Notes: a model not told the origin generated them from the sequence alone. Numbered from the stretch's first letter, positions 49,618 through 58,708 are shown. The stretch: 64,000 nt of DNA from Amycolatopsis pretoriensis (GCF_900107925.1 NZ_FNUJ01000015.1:150625-214624), one strand, 5' to 3'. Made by a program: numbers and translations.

Positions 49618-51228
49618 ATGGACGGGCTGATGCAGCCGCGGCCGCTCACCATCGCCCACATCCTGGACCGGGCCGAGCGGCTTTTCGCGCACAAGGAAGT
49701 CGTGACACCGGGCGAACGGCGTACGTACGCCGAGGTGCTGCGGGACGTCCGCCGGCTCGCCACCGCGCTGGACGCCTTGGGCGTCCCGGAAGGCGCGCGC
49801 GTCGCCACGTTCGCGAGCAACACCCGCCGTCACCTGGAGCTCTACCTCGCCGTGCCGGCGACCAAGCGGGTGCTGCACTCGATCAACATCCGGCTCTCGG
49901 CGGAGCACCTCGAGTACATCGTCGGCCACGCCGAGGACGACGTGGTGTTCGTCGACCGCGGGCTGCTCCCGCGGATCTGGCCGAGTGCGGGGAAACTGCC
50001 GAAGGTGCGCCACTGGGTGGTGCTGCCCGACGGCACCGACACCGAAATCCCGGCGGACCCCCGGATCTCGGACTACGACGAGCTGATCTCGGCGGCCGAG
50101 CCGGTCACGGGGTCGTTCGAGGCGGCCTTCACGCTCGCGGAGGAGAACCTGGCCGCCGGCCTCTGCTACACCTCCGGCACGACCGGGCCGCCCAAAGGCG
50201 TGCTCTACAGCCACCGGTCCACGGTCCTGCACTGCCTGGGCACCCTCGCGGCCGGCCTGATCGGCCTCTGCGAAAGCGACGTCGTCCTGCCGATCGTGCC
50301 GATGTTCCACGCCAACGCGTGGGGCCTGCCCTACGGCGCGATGATGGCGGGCGCGTCGCTGGTGCTGCCCGGCGCGTCGGCGGAACCGGCGCACCTGCTG
50401 GGGTTGATGGCGGCCGAGCGGGTGACCGTCGCCGGCGCCGTCCCGACGGTCTGGACCAGCCTCGCTCCCGAACTGGGCGCGCACGACCTGGGCGCGACGC
50501 GGTTCCTGCTCGGCGGCGGCTCCGCCGTCCCCCCGGCGCTGTCGGAGACCTACCGGGCCGCGATCGGGGTCCCCATCACCCATTCCTGGGGGATGACGGA
50601 GGTGAGCCCGGTCGGGGTCATCGGGGGCACGCGGTCCCGGCACGCCGGTCTCGCCGAGTCCGAGCAGGTGGGTGTCCGGGCCGCGCAAGGCCAGCCGCTG
50701 CCGCTGGTGAACGTCCGGATCGTCGACGTCGAGACCGGCGAGGAGCTGCCACGCGACGGACGTGCCGTCGGCGAGCTGCAGGTCGCGGGCCCGTGGGTGG
50801 CCGGCGGCTACTTCCGGGTGGACGCCGCCGGCAGCTTCACCGGCGACGGCTGGCTGCGCACCGGCGACCTGGCCACCATCGACGGCGAGGGATACCTGCG
50901 GCTGGTGGACCGGATCAAGGACCTGATCAAGTCGGGCGGCGAGTGGATCTCTTCGGTCGAGCTCGAAGCCGCGATCGCCGGCCACCCCGACGTCGTCGAG
51001 GTGGCGGTGATCGGCCGCCCGGACCCGCGGTGGATGGAACGACCGGTCGCGTACGTCGCCTTGCGCTCGGGGAGTACCACCACGGCCGACGACCTGCTGC
51101 GGCACTTGACGCCGCTGGTCGCGAAGTGGTGGCTGCCCGACGAGTTCGTGTTCCTGGCCGCGCTGCCCAAGACGGGCACCGGCAAGCTCTCCAAGCTCGA
51201 CCTGCGGGAGGCGCAGCGGATCGCCTAG
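49618..51228 (+). CDS. Acyl-CoA synthetase (AMP-forming, medium/long-chain type)
   Basis: 536 aa from ATG 49618 behind AAAGAGA. It activates a carboxylic acid as acyl-AMP and then acyl-CoA. The phosphate loop is CYTSGTTGPPKGVLYSHRS. HSWGMTEVSPVG, the hinge region TGDLATIDGEGYLRLVDRIKD, KSGGEWISSVELE and the C-terminal catalytic Lys in KTGTGKLSKLD are all present. Overall it resembles the AlkK-like medium/long-chain group. It is not a part of the NRPS: it lacks a carrier domain and is 8 kb away. The substrate is unknown; a hydroxycinnamate is conceivable given the tannase-family gene downstream, but not shown. Its stop codon lies inside a 115-bp duplicated block. Confidence 0.9.
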   Translation: MDGLMQPRPLTIAHILDRAERLFAHKEVVTPGERRTYAEVLRDVRRLATALDALGVPEGARVATFASNTRRHLELYLAVPATKRVLHSINIRLSAEHLEYIVGHAEDDVVFVDRGLLPRIWPSAGKLPKVRHWVVLPDGTDTEIPADPRISDYDELISAAEPVTGSFEAAFTLAEENLAAGLCYTSGTTGPPKGVLYSHRSTVLHCLGTLAAGLIGLCESDVVLPIVPMFHANAWGLPYGAMMAGASLVLPGASAEPAHLLGLMAAERVTVAGAVPTVWTSLAPELGAHDLGATRFLLGGGSAVPPALSETYRAAIGVPITHSWGMTEVSPVGVIGGTRSRHAGLAESEQVGVRAAQGQPLPLVNVRIVDVETGEELPRDGRAVGELQVAGPWVAGGYFRVDAAGSFTGDGWLRTGDLATIDGEGYLRLVDRIKDLIKSGGEWISSVELEAAIAGHPDVVEVAVIGRPDPRWMERPVAYVALRSGSTTTADDLLRHLTPLVAKWWLPDEFVFLAALPKTGTGKLSKLDLREAQRIA

Positions 51229-51335
51229 GTGATCGTCGCGCGGAGGCGGTGCAGGCGCAGGCCCAGCTGCAGCTCCAGATCGTTGTGGTGTCGTCGGTCG
51301 AAGCCGAGGCGCTGCCCGCGCGGTCGAGCCGGTTG
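51221..51335. repeat. Direct repeat copy 1 (degenerate copy of the pucR-type gene's 3' end)
   Basis: 115 bp starting TCGCCTAGGTGAT, about 85% identical by eye to 51365-51480. Copy 2 is the coding end of the PucR-type gene. Copy 1 is non-coding, carries the stop codon of the acyl-CoA synthetase, and has a 1-bp gap and a scrambled 15-bp middle. It looks like a decaying tandem duplication. Confidence 0.85.
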
Positions 51336-51364
51336 GGGGCGTGTTGGCGTGGCTGTGCGGCGGG

Positions 51365-51480
51365 TCGCCTAGGTGATGGTCGCGCGGAGGCGGTGCAGGC
51401 GCAGGCCCAGCTGTAGCTCCAGATCGTTGCCCTGCCGCCAGTCGAAGCCGAGGACGCTGCCCGCGCGGTCCAGCCGCTTG
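51365..51480. repeat. Direct repeat copy 2 (functional 3' end of the pucR-type gene)
   Basis: 116 bp matching 51221-51335. It encodes the last 37 residues of the PucR-type regulator on the minus strand. The CCTAGG at the start of both copies provides a stop codon in each direction. Confidence 0.85.
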
Positions 51481-53027
51481 AGCAGCGTGTTGACGTGGAC
51501 GTGCAGCGCCCGCGCCGTCGCCGCCACGTTCGCGCGGTGGTCGTAGTACGCGCCCAAAGTCTCCACGAGTTCGGTGCCGCGCTGCTCGTCGTACTCCAGC
51601 AACGCGCCGAGCGAGCCGGCGAGGAAGCGGTCGAGCTCGCCGGCCCGCTCGGCGTCGAACACCATGGCGTACAACGCATACTGGCTCGTCGACGCGCCCG
51701 TGTCGGTGTGGCCGAGTGCCCGCAGCACCGCGCCGCAGCGGCCGGCCAACGAGAACGCGCGGGACCAGTCGTGCCCCGCCGCCCGCTCGCCGACGACCAG
51801 GACCGGCCCGCCGAGCGTGCGCCGGAGTCTGCTGTGGACCTCCGGCACCGTGGTGTCGTCGCCCGGCAGCAGCATCGTGGCCCGGCCCAGGTGTTCGCCG
51901 GCCAGCCCGTGGCAGTCGCGGGCGATGTCGTGCAGGTGACGGGCCAGGTCGGTCGGCGCCACCGCGGGGGAGTCCGCCACCACGACCAGTTCCAGGCGGT
52001 CGGCGTCGATGCCGCGCGCGCGGGCGCGGGTGCGCTGGGCCGCGCTGATCCCCGGGCTGCCGACCATCAGCTCGGTCAGCAGCTCGCCGCTCACCCGTTC
52101 GCCGGCCTCCGCCACGGCCCGCTCCTTGAGGATGAGCAGCCCGAGGATGTGCGTCGCCCGCTCCAGCGTGCGCAGGTCCGTGTCGTCGGGAACGCCGTCC
52201 CGGCGCCACACCAGCGCGCCCAGGTAGCTGTCGCCCGCCTGGATCGCCGCCACGCTCAGGCCGGCGGCCACCGTGCAGCGGCCCGAGCGCCGGGCGTCTT
52301 CGACGGCGTCGGCCAGCTCGATTTCGCCCGCCCGGTCGAGCAGCGTGACGCTGCCGCCGAGCTGCTCGGCGAGCAGCTGCGCGACGTCGTCCGGGGTGCC
52401 GCCGGCCAGCACGACCCCGGTCAGGGCCTCGTGGATCGCTTGCGCCCGTTCGATCTTCCGGTACGCGCCTTGCAGTTCCTGCAACGCGGTCCGGCTCGCT
52501 TCGTAGAGCCGGGCGTTGTCGAGGGCGACCGCGGCGTGGTCGGCGAACGCGTTCAGCAACGCGATTTCGTCGGCCTGGAACGACCTTTCGGAGCGGTACG
52601 CGGCGAACAGCGCACCCACCGCCTCGCCCCGGATGACCAGCGGCACCCCGAGCAGCGCCACCAGGTCTTCGGTCCCGACCAGCCGGTCGAAGTCCGGATC
52701 GTGCTGGATGAGCGTCGAGGACGCGTAGTCGCGGACCCAGTGCGGGCTCCGCGAAGCCAGCACCTTGCCCCCGAGGCCCACCGTCGCCGGGATGGCCGCC
52801 GCGAGGAACTCGGCGGAGATCGTGCCGTCGGACGCGCGGGCCGACAGCCGGCCGTCCGCGCCGACCAGCGAGAGGTACGTGAAGTCCGTGCCGATCAGGT
52901 CGTGGGCGTGGTGGACGATCGACTGCAGGACCTCGTCCAGCCCGCCGAGCGCGGTGAGGGACTTGACGGTCGCGTACAACGACGCCAGCTCACGCTGCCG
53001 GCGCGCGAGCGAACCCGGCTCGGTCAC
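51369..53027 (-). CDS. GAF-domain PucR/CdaR-type transcriptional regulator
   Basis: 552 aa from GTG 53027 behind AGGAGG. An upstream in-frame start would add 23 residues with no ribosome site. An N-terminal GAF sensor domain (about 20-185: SIVHHAHDLIGTDFTYLSLVG, LLGVPLVIRGEAVGALFAAYR) is followed by a helical linker (to about 215). Next comes a second sensor-like region (to about 330) and a CdaR GGDEF-like domain. The C-terminal PucR helix-turn-helix (about 485-545) contains NVAATARALHVHVNTLLKRLDRAGSVLG. Regulators of this group activate aromatic or purine catabolic genes. It is divergent from the MHS transporter/tannase-family pair and is probably their regulator. Confidence 0.9.
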   Translation of the reverse strand: MTEPGSLARRQRELASLYATVKSLTALGGLDEVLQSIVHHAHDLIGTDFTYLSLVGADGRLSARASDGTISAEFLAAAIPATVGLGGKVLASRSPHWVRDYASSTLIQHDPDFDRLVGTEDLVALLGVPLVIRGEAVGALFAAYRSERSFQADEIALLNAFADHAAVALDNARLYEASRTALQELQGAYRKIERAQAIHEALTGVVLAGGTPDDVAQLLAEQLGGSVTLLDRAGEIELADAVEDARRSGRCTVAAGLSVAAIQAGDSYLGALVWRRDGVPDDTDLRTLERATHILGLLILKERAVAEAGERVSGELLTELMVGSPGISAAQRTRARARGIDADRLELVVVADSPAVAPTDLARHLHDIARDCHGLAGEHLGRATMLLPGDDTTVPEVHSRLRRTLGGPVLVVGERAAGHDWSRAFSLAGRCGAVLRALGHTDTGASTSQYALYAMVFDAERAGELDRFLAGSLGALLEYDEQRGTELVETLGAYYDHRANVAATARALHVHVNTLLKRLDRAGSVLGFDWRQGNDLELQLGLRLHRLRATIT

Positions 53028-53171
53028 CGCACCCTCCTGTTCGCGCTCGGGTGGACGAAAGGCCCACCGACCCGCCGTGAGGAGTGGGTGGTCCACACCT
53101 CATCGCGAGCGTAACGGCGTCCTAGCATCACCGCCATCACCAGGCTGCGCTCAACGACGAAGGCGGCATCC

Positions 53172-54548
53172 ATGACCATTCCGCGCACTGAGCCCGAAGG
53201 GCAGTCCGGCGTGTCCCCGACCCGGCGCCGGGCCTTCCGCAAGCTGCTGGCCGCCGGGCTCGTCGGCAGCTCGATCGAGTGGTACGACTTCTTCCTCTAC
53301 GGCACCGCGGCCGCGCTGGTGTTCCCCAAGGTGTTCTTCCCGCATTCCTCGGCGCTGACGGGGACTTTGCTCGCCTTCAGCACGTTCTGGGCGGGGTTCG
53401 TGGCGCGGCCGGTCGGCGGGGTGCTCGCCGGTCACCTCGGCGACAAGTACGGGCGCAAGCCGGTCGTCGTCGCCTGCCTGGCGGTGATGGGTGCCGCGAC
53501 CTTCCTGATCGGCTGCCTGCCGACCGCGGCCGCCGTCGGTTCGCTGGCCCCGACGCTGCTGGTCATCCTGCGTTTCGTCCAGGGTCTCGCGACCGGCGGC
53601 CAGTGGGGCGGCATCATCCTGCTGCTCACCGAATCCGCCGGGCCGAAACGACGGGGCTTCGCCGGAACCTTCGGCCAGACCAGCGTTCCCGTCGCCGTGA
53701 TCATCTCCAACCTCATCTTCGTCGCCGCCAGCGGCCTGATGCCGGACGCCGCGTTCCTGTCCTGGGGCTGGCGGATCCCGTTCCTGCTCAGCGTCTTCAT
53801 GTTCGGAGTCGTCCTCTACATTCAGGCCAAGGTCGAGGACACGCCCGAATTCCTCGAGCTGCAGAAGGAGGCGGCGAAGTCCGACGACGAGGTGGTGGTC
53901 CGGGCGCCGCTCGCGCAGGTCCTGCGCAGCAAGTGGGGGACGATCCTGCTCGGCTGCGGGCTCCTGTCGGCCACCAACAGCCTGTTCTACGTCAGCATTT
54001 CCGGGCTCTTGAGCTACGGCACCGGATCGCTCGGGCTCAAGCGCGACTCCCTGCTGGCCGTCGTGCTGCTCGCCTCCGCGGCGATGCTCGCGACCATCCC
54101 GTGGTCGGGCCACCTCTCGGACAAGATCGGCCGCCGCCCGCTGATCCTCGTCGGCGGCCTCGGCGTCGCCGCCTGGGGCTTCCCGTACTTCGGGCTCGTC
54201 GGTACCGCGTCCCTGCCGCTGATCTTCGTCGCGGTGGCGGTCGGGTTCGTCTTCCAGTGCCTCACCTACGGCCCGATCGCGAGCTTCCTCGGCGAGCTGT
54301 TCGCCCCGGCCGTGCGGTACTCGGGCGCGTCGCTGGCCTACCAGCTTTCGGCGATCATCGTCAGCGGCGGGACGCCGTTCCTCATGACGGCGCTCATCGC
54401 GAAGACCGGCAGCACGTGGCCGGTCGCCGCCTACATCACGCTGATGGGGCTGATCACCTTCGCCAGCGCGTGGTTCCTGCCCGAGACGAACCCCGCTCCG
54501 GTCCGGGAAGACCCGGAAGCCGTGCCGGGCGCGCACCTCTACCGCTGA
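53172..54548 (+). CDS. MFS transporter, metabolite:H+ symporter (MHS) family
   Basis: 458 aa, twelve helices: GSSIEWYDFFLYGTAAALVF, ARPVGGVLAGHLGDKYGRKP (loop 2-3 motif), ATGGQWGGIILLL, and SDKIGRRPLILVGG in the second half. It is the same family as the protein at 4563 but clearly a separate paralogue. It is probably an uptake symporter for an aromatic or other organic acid: it is 28 bp upstream of the tannase/feruloyl-esterase-family gene and divergent from the PucR-type regulator, which together look like a 'release, import, regulate' set for plant phenolics. Confidence 0.92.
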   Translation: MTIPRTEPEGQSGVSPTRRRAFRKLLAAGLVGSSIEWYDFFLYGTAAALVFPKVFFPHSSALTGTLLAFSTFWAGFVARPVGGVLAGHLGDKYGRKPVVVACLAVMGAATFLIGCLPTAAAVGSLAPTLLVILRFVQGLATGGQWGGIILLLTESAGPKRRGFAGTFGQTSVPVAVIISNLIFVAASGLMPDAAFLSWGWRIPFLLSVFMFGVVLYIQAKVEDTPEFLELQKEAAKSDDEVVVRAPLAQVLRSKWGTILLGCGLLSATNSLFYVSISGLLSYGTGSLGLKRDSLLAVVLLASAAMLATIPWSGHLSDKIGRRPLILVGGLGVAAWGFPYFGLVGTASLPLIFVAVAVGFVFQCLTYGPIASFLGELFAPAVRYSGASLAYQLSAIIVSGGTPFLMTALIAKTGSTWPVAAYITLMGLITFASAWFLPETNPAPVREDPEAVPGAHLYR

Positions 54549-54576
54549 ACCCCCGACTTCACGGAAGGAGACCGGA

Positions 54577-56184
54577 GTGCGGAAGTTCTCCCTGTTCGCC
54601 GCGGTGCTGGTGGCCGGCGCGTCGACGATCGCCGGCGCCGGCCCCGCCACCGCCGCGACCGCGTGTACTGACCTGGACCAGGCGGCGATCCCGGCGTCGG
54701 CGATGAGCCTGCCGACCACCGGCGGCCGGGTGACGTCGGCGGCGGTCGCGACGGGCCCCGCCGGCGAGTACTGCCGGGTCGACGCCGACCTCTTCCCGGT
54801 GGACCGGACGGCGCCGTCGATCAAGCTGCGGGTCGCGCTGCCGCGGGACTGGAACCGCAAGGCGCTGATGTTCGGCGGTGGCGGCTACAACGGCACGATC
54901 CCCGACGTCGCGTCGAACGTGCCGTTCGGCCCGGCCGACCGGCCGGTGCCGCTGGCCCGGGGCTACGCGACCTTCGCGAGCGACTCGGGGCACCAGCAGA
55001 ACCCGGCGTCGCCGCCGTCGCTGGACGGCTCGTTCGGCGCGAACGACGAGGCCCTGGTCAACTTCGCGGCCGGGGACGCGCTGAAGAAGACGCGGGACGC
55101 GAGCCTGTTCCTGATCCGGCGCGCCTACGGGACGTCACCCGCCGAGACGTTCTTCGCGGGCGGGTCGACCGGCGGCCGTGAAGCCCTGAACGTCGCACAG
55201 CGGTGGCCGACCGCGTTCGACGGTGTCATTTCCGCCTTCCCCGCTTGGAACAACATGGCCGAGATCCTGGATCTCGGCTACCTGACGCAGGTTCTCTCGC
55301 AGCCGGGTGCTTTTCCGGGGCCGGAGAAGCAGAAGCTGCTGTACACCAGCGTAGTCAACGCGTGTGACGGGCTGGACGGCATCCGGGACCAGGTCGTCTC
55401 GAATCCCGGTGCGTGCCACTTCGATCCGCGCGTGCTGCGGTGTCCCGGTGGGACGGATGCCGGTCCGGCGTGTCTGTCGGACGCGCAGATCGGTGCGGTG
55501 AAGGCGATGTCGTCGCCGTTCCGGTGGCCGTACCGGATCGCCAGCGGGGAGACGCAGTACCCGGGTTTCCCGTTCCTGTCGGGCGCGGATATGAGCACGC
55601 CGTTCCTCGGTTTCGGGACGACGGCGCCGGCGAATCCGATGCCGGTCACGAGCGGCTACGGGATGCAGTACTGGGACCAGTGGGTGAAGTACTTCCTGAC
55701 GCGGGATCCGCAGTACCGATCGCTCGACGTCGATCCCCGGCACCCCGGGAAGTGGCTCGCCCGGATCAGCGAGCTGTCGAAGATCGAGGACCGCAACAAC
55801 GCCGACCTCCGCCCGTTCGCCCGGGCGGGCGGCAAGCTGATCCTGCTGCACGGCGCGGCGGACGAGCTGGTCTCGCCGTACTCGACGAGCGACTACTACG
55901 AGCGGGTGCGGTCAGTGGTGGGGCCGCGGGCGACGGACGGTTTCCTGCGGTACTACGTGGTGCCGGGCGCGAACCACGCCAACTTCGGCACCCCGGCGTT
56001 CGCCGCCGCCTGGGATTCCCTCACGGCGCTCGAGCGCTGGGTCGACAATGGACAGTCGCCGGTCAACCCGGTCGTGACGGACTTGGCCCACGCCCGGACC
56101 CGGCCGCTGTGCGCGTACCCGGGGTGGCCGCGGTACCGCGCGGGGGACCCGGACAGCGCGTCGAGCTACGCCTGCACGCGCTGA
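54577..56184 (+). CDS. Secreted tannase/feruloyl-esterase-family hydrolase lacking the family disulfide
   Basis: 535 aa. GTG 54577 with GGAAGGAG upstream, and a signal peptide at about residues 1-27 (MRKFSLFAAVLVAGASTIAG, ending ATAA). Alpha/beta hydrolase of the tannase family: nucleophile Ser197 in AGGSTGGREA, Asp429 in GAADELVSPY, His467 in PGANHANFG. In characterised members Cys residues adjoin the Ser and the His (the CS-D-HC motif) and pair as a disulfide. Here both are replaced, by Gly196 and Ala468, so the pair was lost together. Other cysteines remain in the lid region. It probably hydrolyses ester-linked phenolic acids from plant polymers, but the exact substrate is uncertain. Its 3' end overlaps the convergent apbE gene by 19 bp. 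Confidence 0.85.
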   Translation: MRKFSLFAAVLVAGASTIAGAGPATAATACTDLDQAAIPASAMSLPTTGGRVTSAAVATGPAGEYCRVDADLFPVDRTAPSIKLRVALPRDWNRKALMFGGGGYNGTIPDVASNVPFGPADRPVPLARGYATFASDSGHQQNPASPPSLDGSFGANDEALVNFAAGDALKKTRDASLFLIRRAYGTSPAETFFAGGSTGGREALNVAQRWPTAFDGVISAFPAWNNMAEILDLGYLTQVLSQPGAFPGPEKQKLLYTSVVNACDGLDGIRDQVVSNPGACHFDPRVLRCPGGTDAGPACLSDAQIGAVKAMSSPFRWPYRIASGETQYPGFPFLSGADMSTPFLGFGTTAPANPMPVTSGYGMQYWDQWVKYFLTRDPQYRSLDVDPRHPGKWLARISELSKIEDRNNADLRPFARAGGKLILLHGAADELVSPYSTSDYYERVRSVVGPRATDGFLRYYVVPGANHANFGTPAFAAAWDSLTALERWVDNGQSPVNPVVTDLAHARTRPLCAYPGWPRYRAGDPDSASSYACTR

Positions 56185-56900
56185 CCGGCGATCCACCGCG
56201 GCTCACCCGCGCCGACGACGTACACCCGGTGGTCCCGCAGTCCCGCGGCCCAGGTGAAGACCTGGTCGCCCATGGCGAAGGCCGCGGTGGCGTACGCGTC
56301 GGCGCGAGTGAGCGACGGGCCCGTGACCGTGACCGCCGCCAGGCCGGTGGCCGGGGCGGCGGTCACCGGGTCGATGATGTGCGCCCCGCGTTCGGACGTG
56401 CCCGACGTCGCCACCGCGAAGTCCCGGCCGGTGACGACCGTGAGGATCCGCCGGGGGTTCGCCGGGTCGCTGATGCCGATCCGCCACGGCTTCCCGGGCG
56501 CGGACTCCCCGGCCAGCCGGACGTCACCGCCGCCGTTGACCGCGTGGTTCGCGCTGCCGCGCTCGCGCAGCAGCGCGCTTGCCCGCTCGATCGCCCAGCC
56601 CTTCACCAAGCCTGTCGGGTCGGGGGTGCCGCGCCAATGGGCCGTGAAGTAGCCGCCGGTTTCGTCCTCGAACTCCTCGCACAGACGGAAAACCTCCGCG
56701 ACGAGCGGGTCGGCGCCGGCGACCGTCAGCTCGCCGCGGCCGAGGCGGCTGATCTCGCTCTCGGGCCGGTACGTGCTGAACAGCGCGTCGACCCGGTGCA
56801 GCCACGCGACGACCTCCGCGATCGGGCCGGCCCAGTCGCCCGGGTCGCGGACGTCGATGCTGAACACCGTGCCCATGCAGTGCTCGACGTGGACGGTCAC
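56166..56900 (-). CDS. apbE: FAD:protein FMN transferase (ApbE/Ftp-like)
   Basis: 244 aa. It transfers FMN from FAD to a Thr of a target protein. Family motifs are present in order: HCMGTVFSIDV, FSTYRPESEISRL, TGLVKGWAIERA, NHAVNGGGDVRL, HIIDPVTAAPA, and the metal site in DAYATAAFAMG. It is shorter than proteobacterial ApbE and has no lipoprotein signal, as is usual for the compact actinobacterial form. GTG 56900 overlaps the stop of the FMN-binding gene upstream (GTGA), so enzyme and substrate are co-translated. Confidence 0.93.
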   Translation of the reverse strand: MTVHVEHCMGTVFSIDVRDPGDWAGPIAEVVAWLHRVDALFSTYRPESEISRLGRGELTVAGADPLVAEVFRLCEEFEDETGGYFTAHWRGTPDPTGLVKGWAIERASALLRERGSANHAVNGGGDVRLAGESAPGKPWRIGISDPANPRRILTVVTGRDFAVATSGTSERGAHIIDPVTAAPATGLAAVTVTGPSLTRADAYATAAFAMGDQVFTWAAGLRDHRVYVVGAGEPRWIAGQRVQA

Positions 56901-57322
56901 GAGATCCCGGCCTTGTCGAGCGCGCTCTGCAGTGATTTGACGTAACCGTCGGAGGTGTAGGTGGCGCCGGAAACCGTGTCGATGTCGGCGGACCCCGCTT
57001 GCGCGGCCTCCTCGTTGAGCTGCGGGATGGCGTAGGAGTTGATCTCCTGGTCCCGCGGGTTCTCGGTCGGGTATTCGACCGCGGTGACCGACGTGAGCTT
57101 GCCGTTCTCGACGGTGATCCGGACCTGGACGGGCCCGAACCGCGTGTCGGCGGAGTCCCCGTCGACCGTGCCGGACGACGTGCCCGGAGAAGTGCCCGCG
57201 GCCGCGCCGCTGACGGCGGCCGGCGGGGTCGCCGCGGCGGTGGTGCCGGGCTGGGTCTTGAAGGACAGCAGCAGCACCAGCCCGGTGATCGTGCCGGCGA
57301 AGGCGAAGATGACCCGTTTCAT
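56897..57322 (-). CDS. Membrane-anchored FMN-binding domain protein, target of ApbE
   Basis: 141 aa. N-terminal membrane anchor or signal (about 1-22), an Ala/Pro/Ser/Thr-rich linker to about residue 60, then a small FMN-binding domain (FGPVQVRITVENGKLTSVTAV). It contains the flavinylation motif DTVSGATYTSDG, whose Thr receives the FMN. It probably acts outside the membrane as an electron carrier. It lies 15 bp downstream of the ferric-reductase-like gene and overlaps apbE. Confidence 0.9.
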   Translation of the reverse strand: MKRVIFAFAGTITGLVLLLSFKTQPGTTAAATPPAAVSGAAAGTSPGTSSGTVDGDSADTRFGPVQVRITVENGKLTSVTAVEYPTENPRDQEINSYAIPQLNEEAAQAGSADIDTVSGATYTSDGYVKSLQSALDKAGIS

Positions 57323-57337
57323 CGGGGAAAGCCTTTC

Positions 57338-58708
57338 TCAGAACTCGAAACTCTCGTGGTGGATCCGGGCGCGGGGGACCCGGGCGGCACGCAGTTCGGC
57401 GTGCACGGCGTCGGTCATGCCCGGCGGCCCGCAGAGGTAGACGTCGTGCTCGGCGACGTCCGGTACGTGCCGGCGCAGCAGGGTCAGCGGGTCGCCGCCG
57501 TGCTCGGCGCGGGTGCCGGTGAGGATCCACAGCCGCGCACCCCGGTCGGCGGTGAGCTGCTCGAGCTCCTCGCGGAACACGACGTCGGCTTCGTGGCTGG
57601 CGCGGTAGACGAGCGTGAGATCGCCCGGCCCGGCCGGCAGCGCCTGGAACAACGCCCGGATCGGGGTGATCCCGACCCCGCCGGCGACGAGCAGCACTTT
57701 CCGCCGGCGCCGCGCCGACGGTGTCATCGCCCCGTACGGCCCTTCGGCGACCACCCGGGTGCCCGGCTTCACCGCGGCAAGGGCGGCGCTGTGGTCGCCC
57801 AACGCCTTGACGGTGATCCGCAGCCGGCCAAGCTGCGGGGGAGCGGAGAGCGAGTACGGCGAGGACACCCACCACAGGTCCCGCGTCAGGAAGCGCCAGC
57901 GGAAGAACTGCCCGGCCTCGGCCCGCAGCTCGTCGAGGTGCGCCCCGGCGACGACGACGCTCACGACGCCGTCGGCTTCGGGACGCACGGATTCGACGCG
58001 CAGCCGGTGGCGCACCGCCTGCCGCACCGGCGTGACGAACCGGTACCAGAGAATCGCGGCCCCGACGACGGCGTACAGCGCCGACCAGGCGACGCGGGCG
58101 CCGAGGTTCGCCATGAACTCCGCACCGGTCGCGAACTGGTGGCTGAAGGCCAGCGCCATCGCGAGGTAGGTGTAGAAGTGCAGGAAGTACCAGGTTTCGT
58201 ACCGCAGCCGGCGGCGCGCGGCGCGAGCCGAACTGATTCCGACGCCGACGAGCAGCAGCCCGGCGACGGTCGCGGCGAGCACGTCGGGGTAGCTCAGCAG
58301 CAGCGTCGTGGCCTGGCCGAGGAGCCCGGCGTGCGCGGAAACGGCGTAGCCCCAGGTGATCAGCAGCCCGTGCGCGACGACGAGCGAGACGACGTACCGG
58401 CCGCCCATCGCGTGCCAGCGGGCCAGCCGGTCGGCGCCGACGCCGCGTTCCAGGGGCGGGATCCGCGCCATCAGCGCGACGAGCGCGACGAACCCGTACC
58501 CGGCGAGCAGGCCGGTGATCCGCCCGGCGTTGGTCAGCCAGTCGCCGAGACCGTGCACCGACGGCGTGTCCGCCCACCACAGACCGAGCACGCCGAGCGC
58601 GCCGGCGGCGATCACCACGAGGACGGCACCGGGGTGCGCCCGCACCGGAACGGGCGCCGGGACCGGCGCCGCGAGCGGCCGGACGGGGACGGGGTGAACC
58701 GAGGTCAT
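57338..58708 (-). CDS. Ferric-reductase-like transmembrane NAD(P)H:flavin oxidoreductase
   Basis: 456 aa. Six or so membrane helices (about 20-215) include His-bearing segments (RWHAMGGRYVVSLVVAHGLL and WYFLHFYTYLAMALAFSHQF), likely haem ligands. A ferredoxin-reductase module follows: FAD-binding barrel (about 225-320, SPYSLSAP) and NAD-binding domain (LLVAGGVGITPIRALFQ, YLCGPPGMTDAV). It should pass electrons from cytoplasmic NAD(P)H through the membrane to the flavinylated partner encoded next. The ATG at 58708 is preceded by AAAGGGGG at short spacing; an ATG at 58726 is a possible alternative. First gene of a three-gene operon. Confidence 0.9.
   Translation of the reverse strand: MTSVHPVPVRPLAAPVPAPVPVRAHPGAVLVVIAAGALGVLGLWWADTPSVHGLGDWLTNAGRITGLLAGYGFVALVALMARIPPLERGVGADRLARWHAMGGRYVVSLVVAHGLLITWGYAVSAHAGLLGQATTLLLSYPDVLAATVAGLLLVGVGISSARAARRRLRYETWYFLHFYTYLAMALAFSHQFATGAEFMANLGARVAWSALYAVVGAAILWYRFVTPVRQAVRHRLRVESVRPEADGVVSVVVAGAHLDELRAEAGQFFRWRFLTRDLWWVSSPYSLSAPPQLGRLRITVKALGDHSAALAAVKPGTRVVAEGPYGAMTPSARRRRKVLLVAGGVGITPIRALFQALPAGPGDLTLVYRASHEADVVFREELEQLTADRGARLWILTGTRAEHGGDPLTLLRRHVPDVAEHDVYLCGPPGMTDAVHAELRAARVPRARIHHESFEF

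Noticed and set aside
49618..51228. Acyl-CoA synthetase as a starter unit loader for the NRPS
   Set aside because: NRPS1 begins with an A domain and has no starter C domain to accept an acyl chain. The gene is 8 kb beyond the operon terminator, among cellulase and phenolic genes.
51228..51416. Extra open frame continuing past the acyl-CoA synthetase as a separate gene
   Set aside because: It is produced by the 115-bp duplicated block reading out of frame; there is no independent start or motif.
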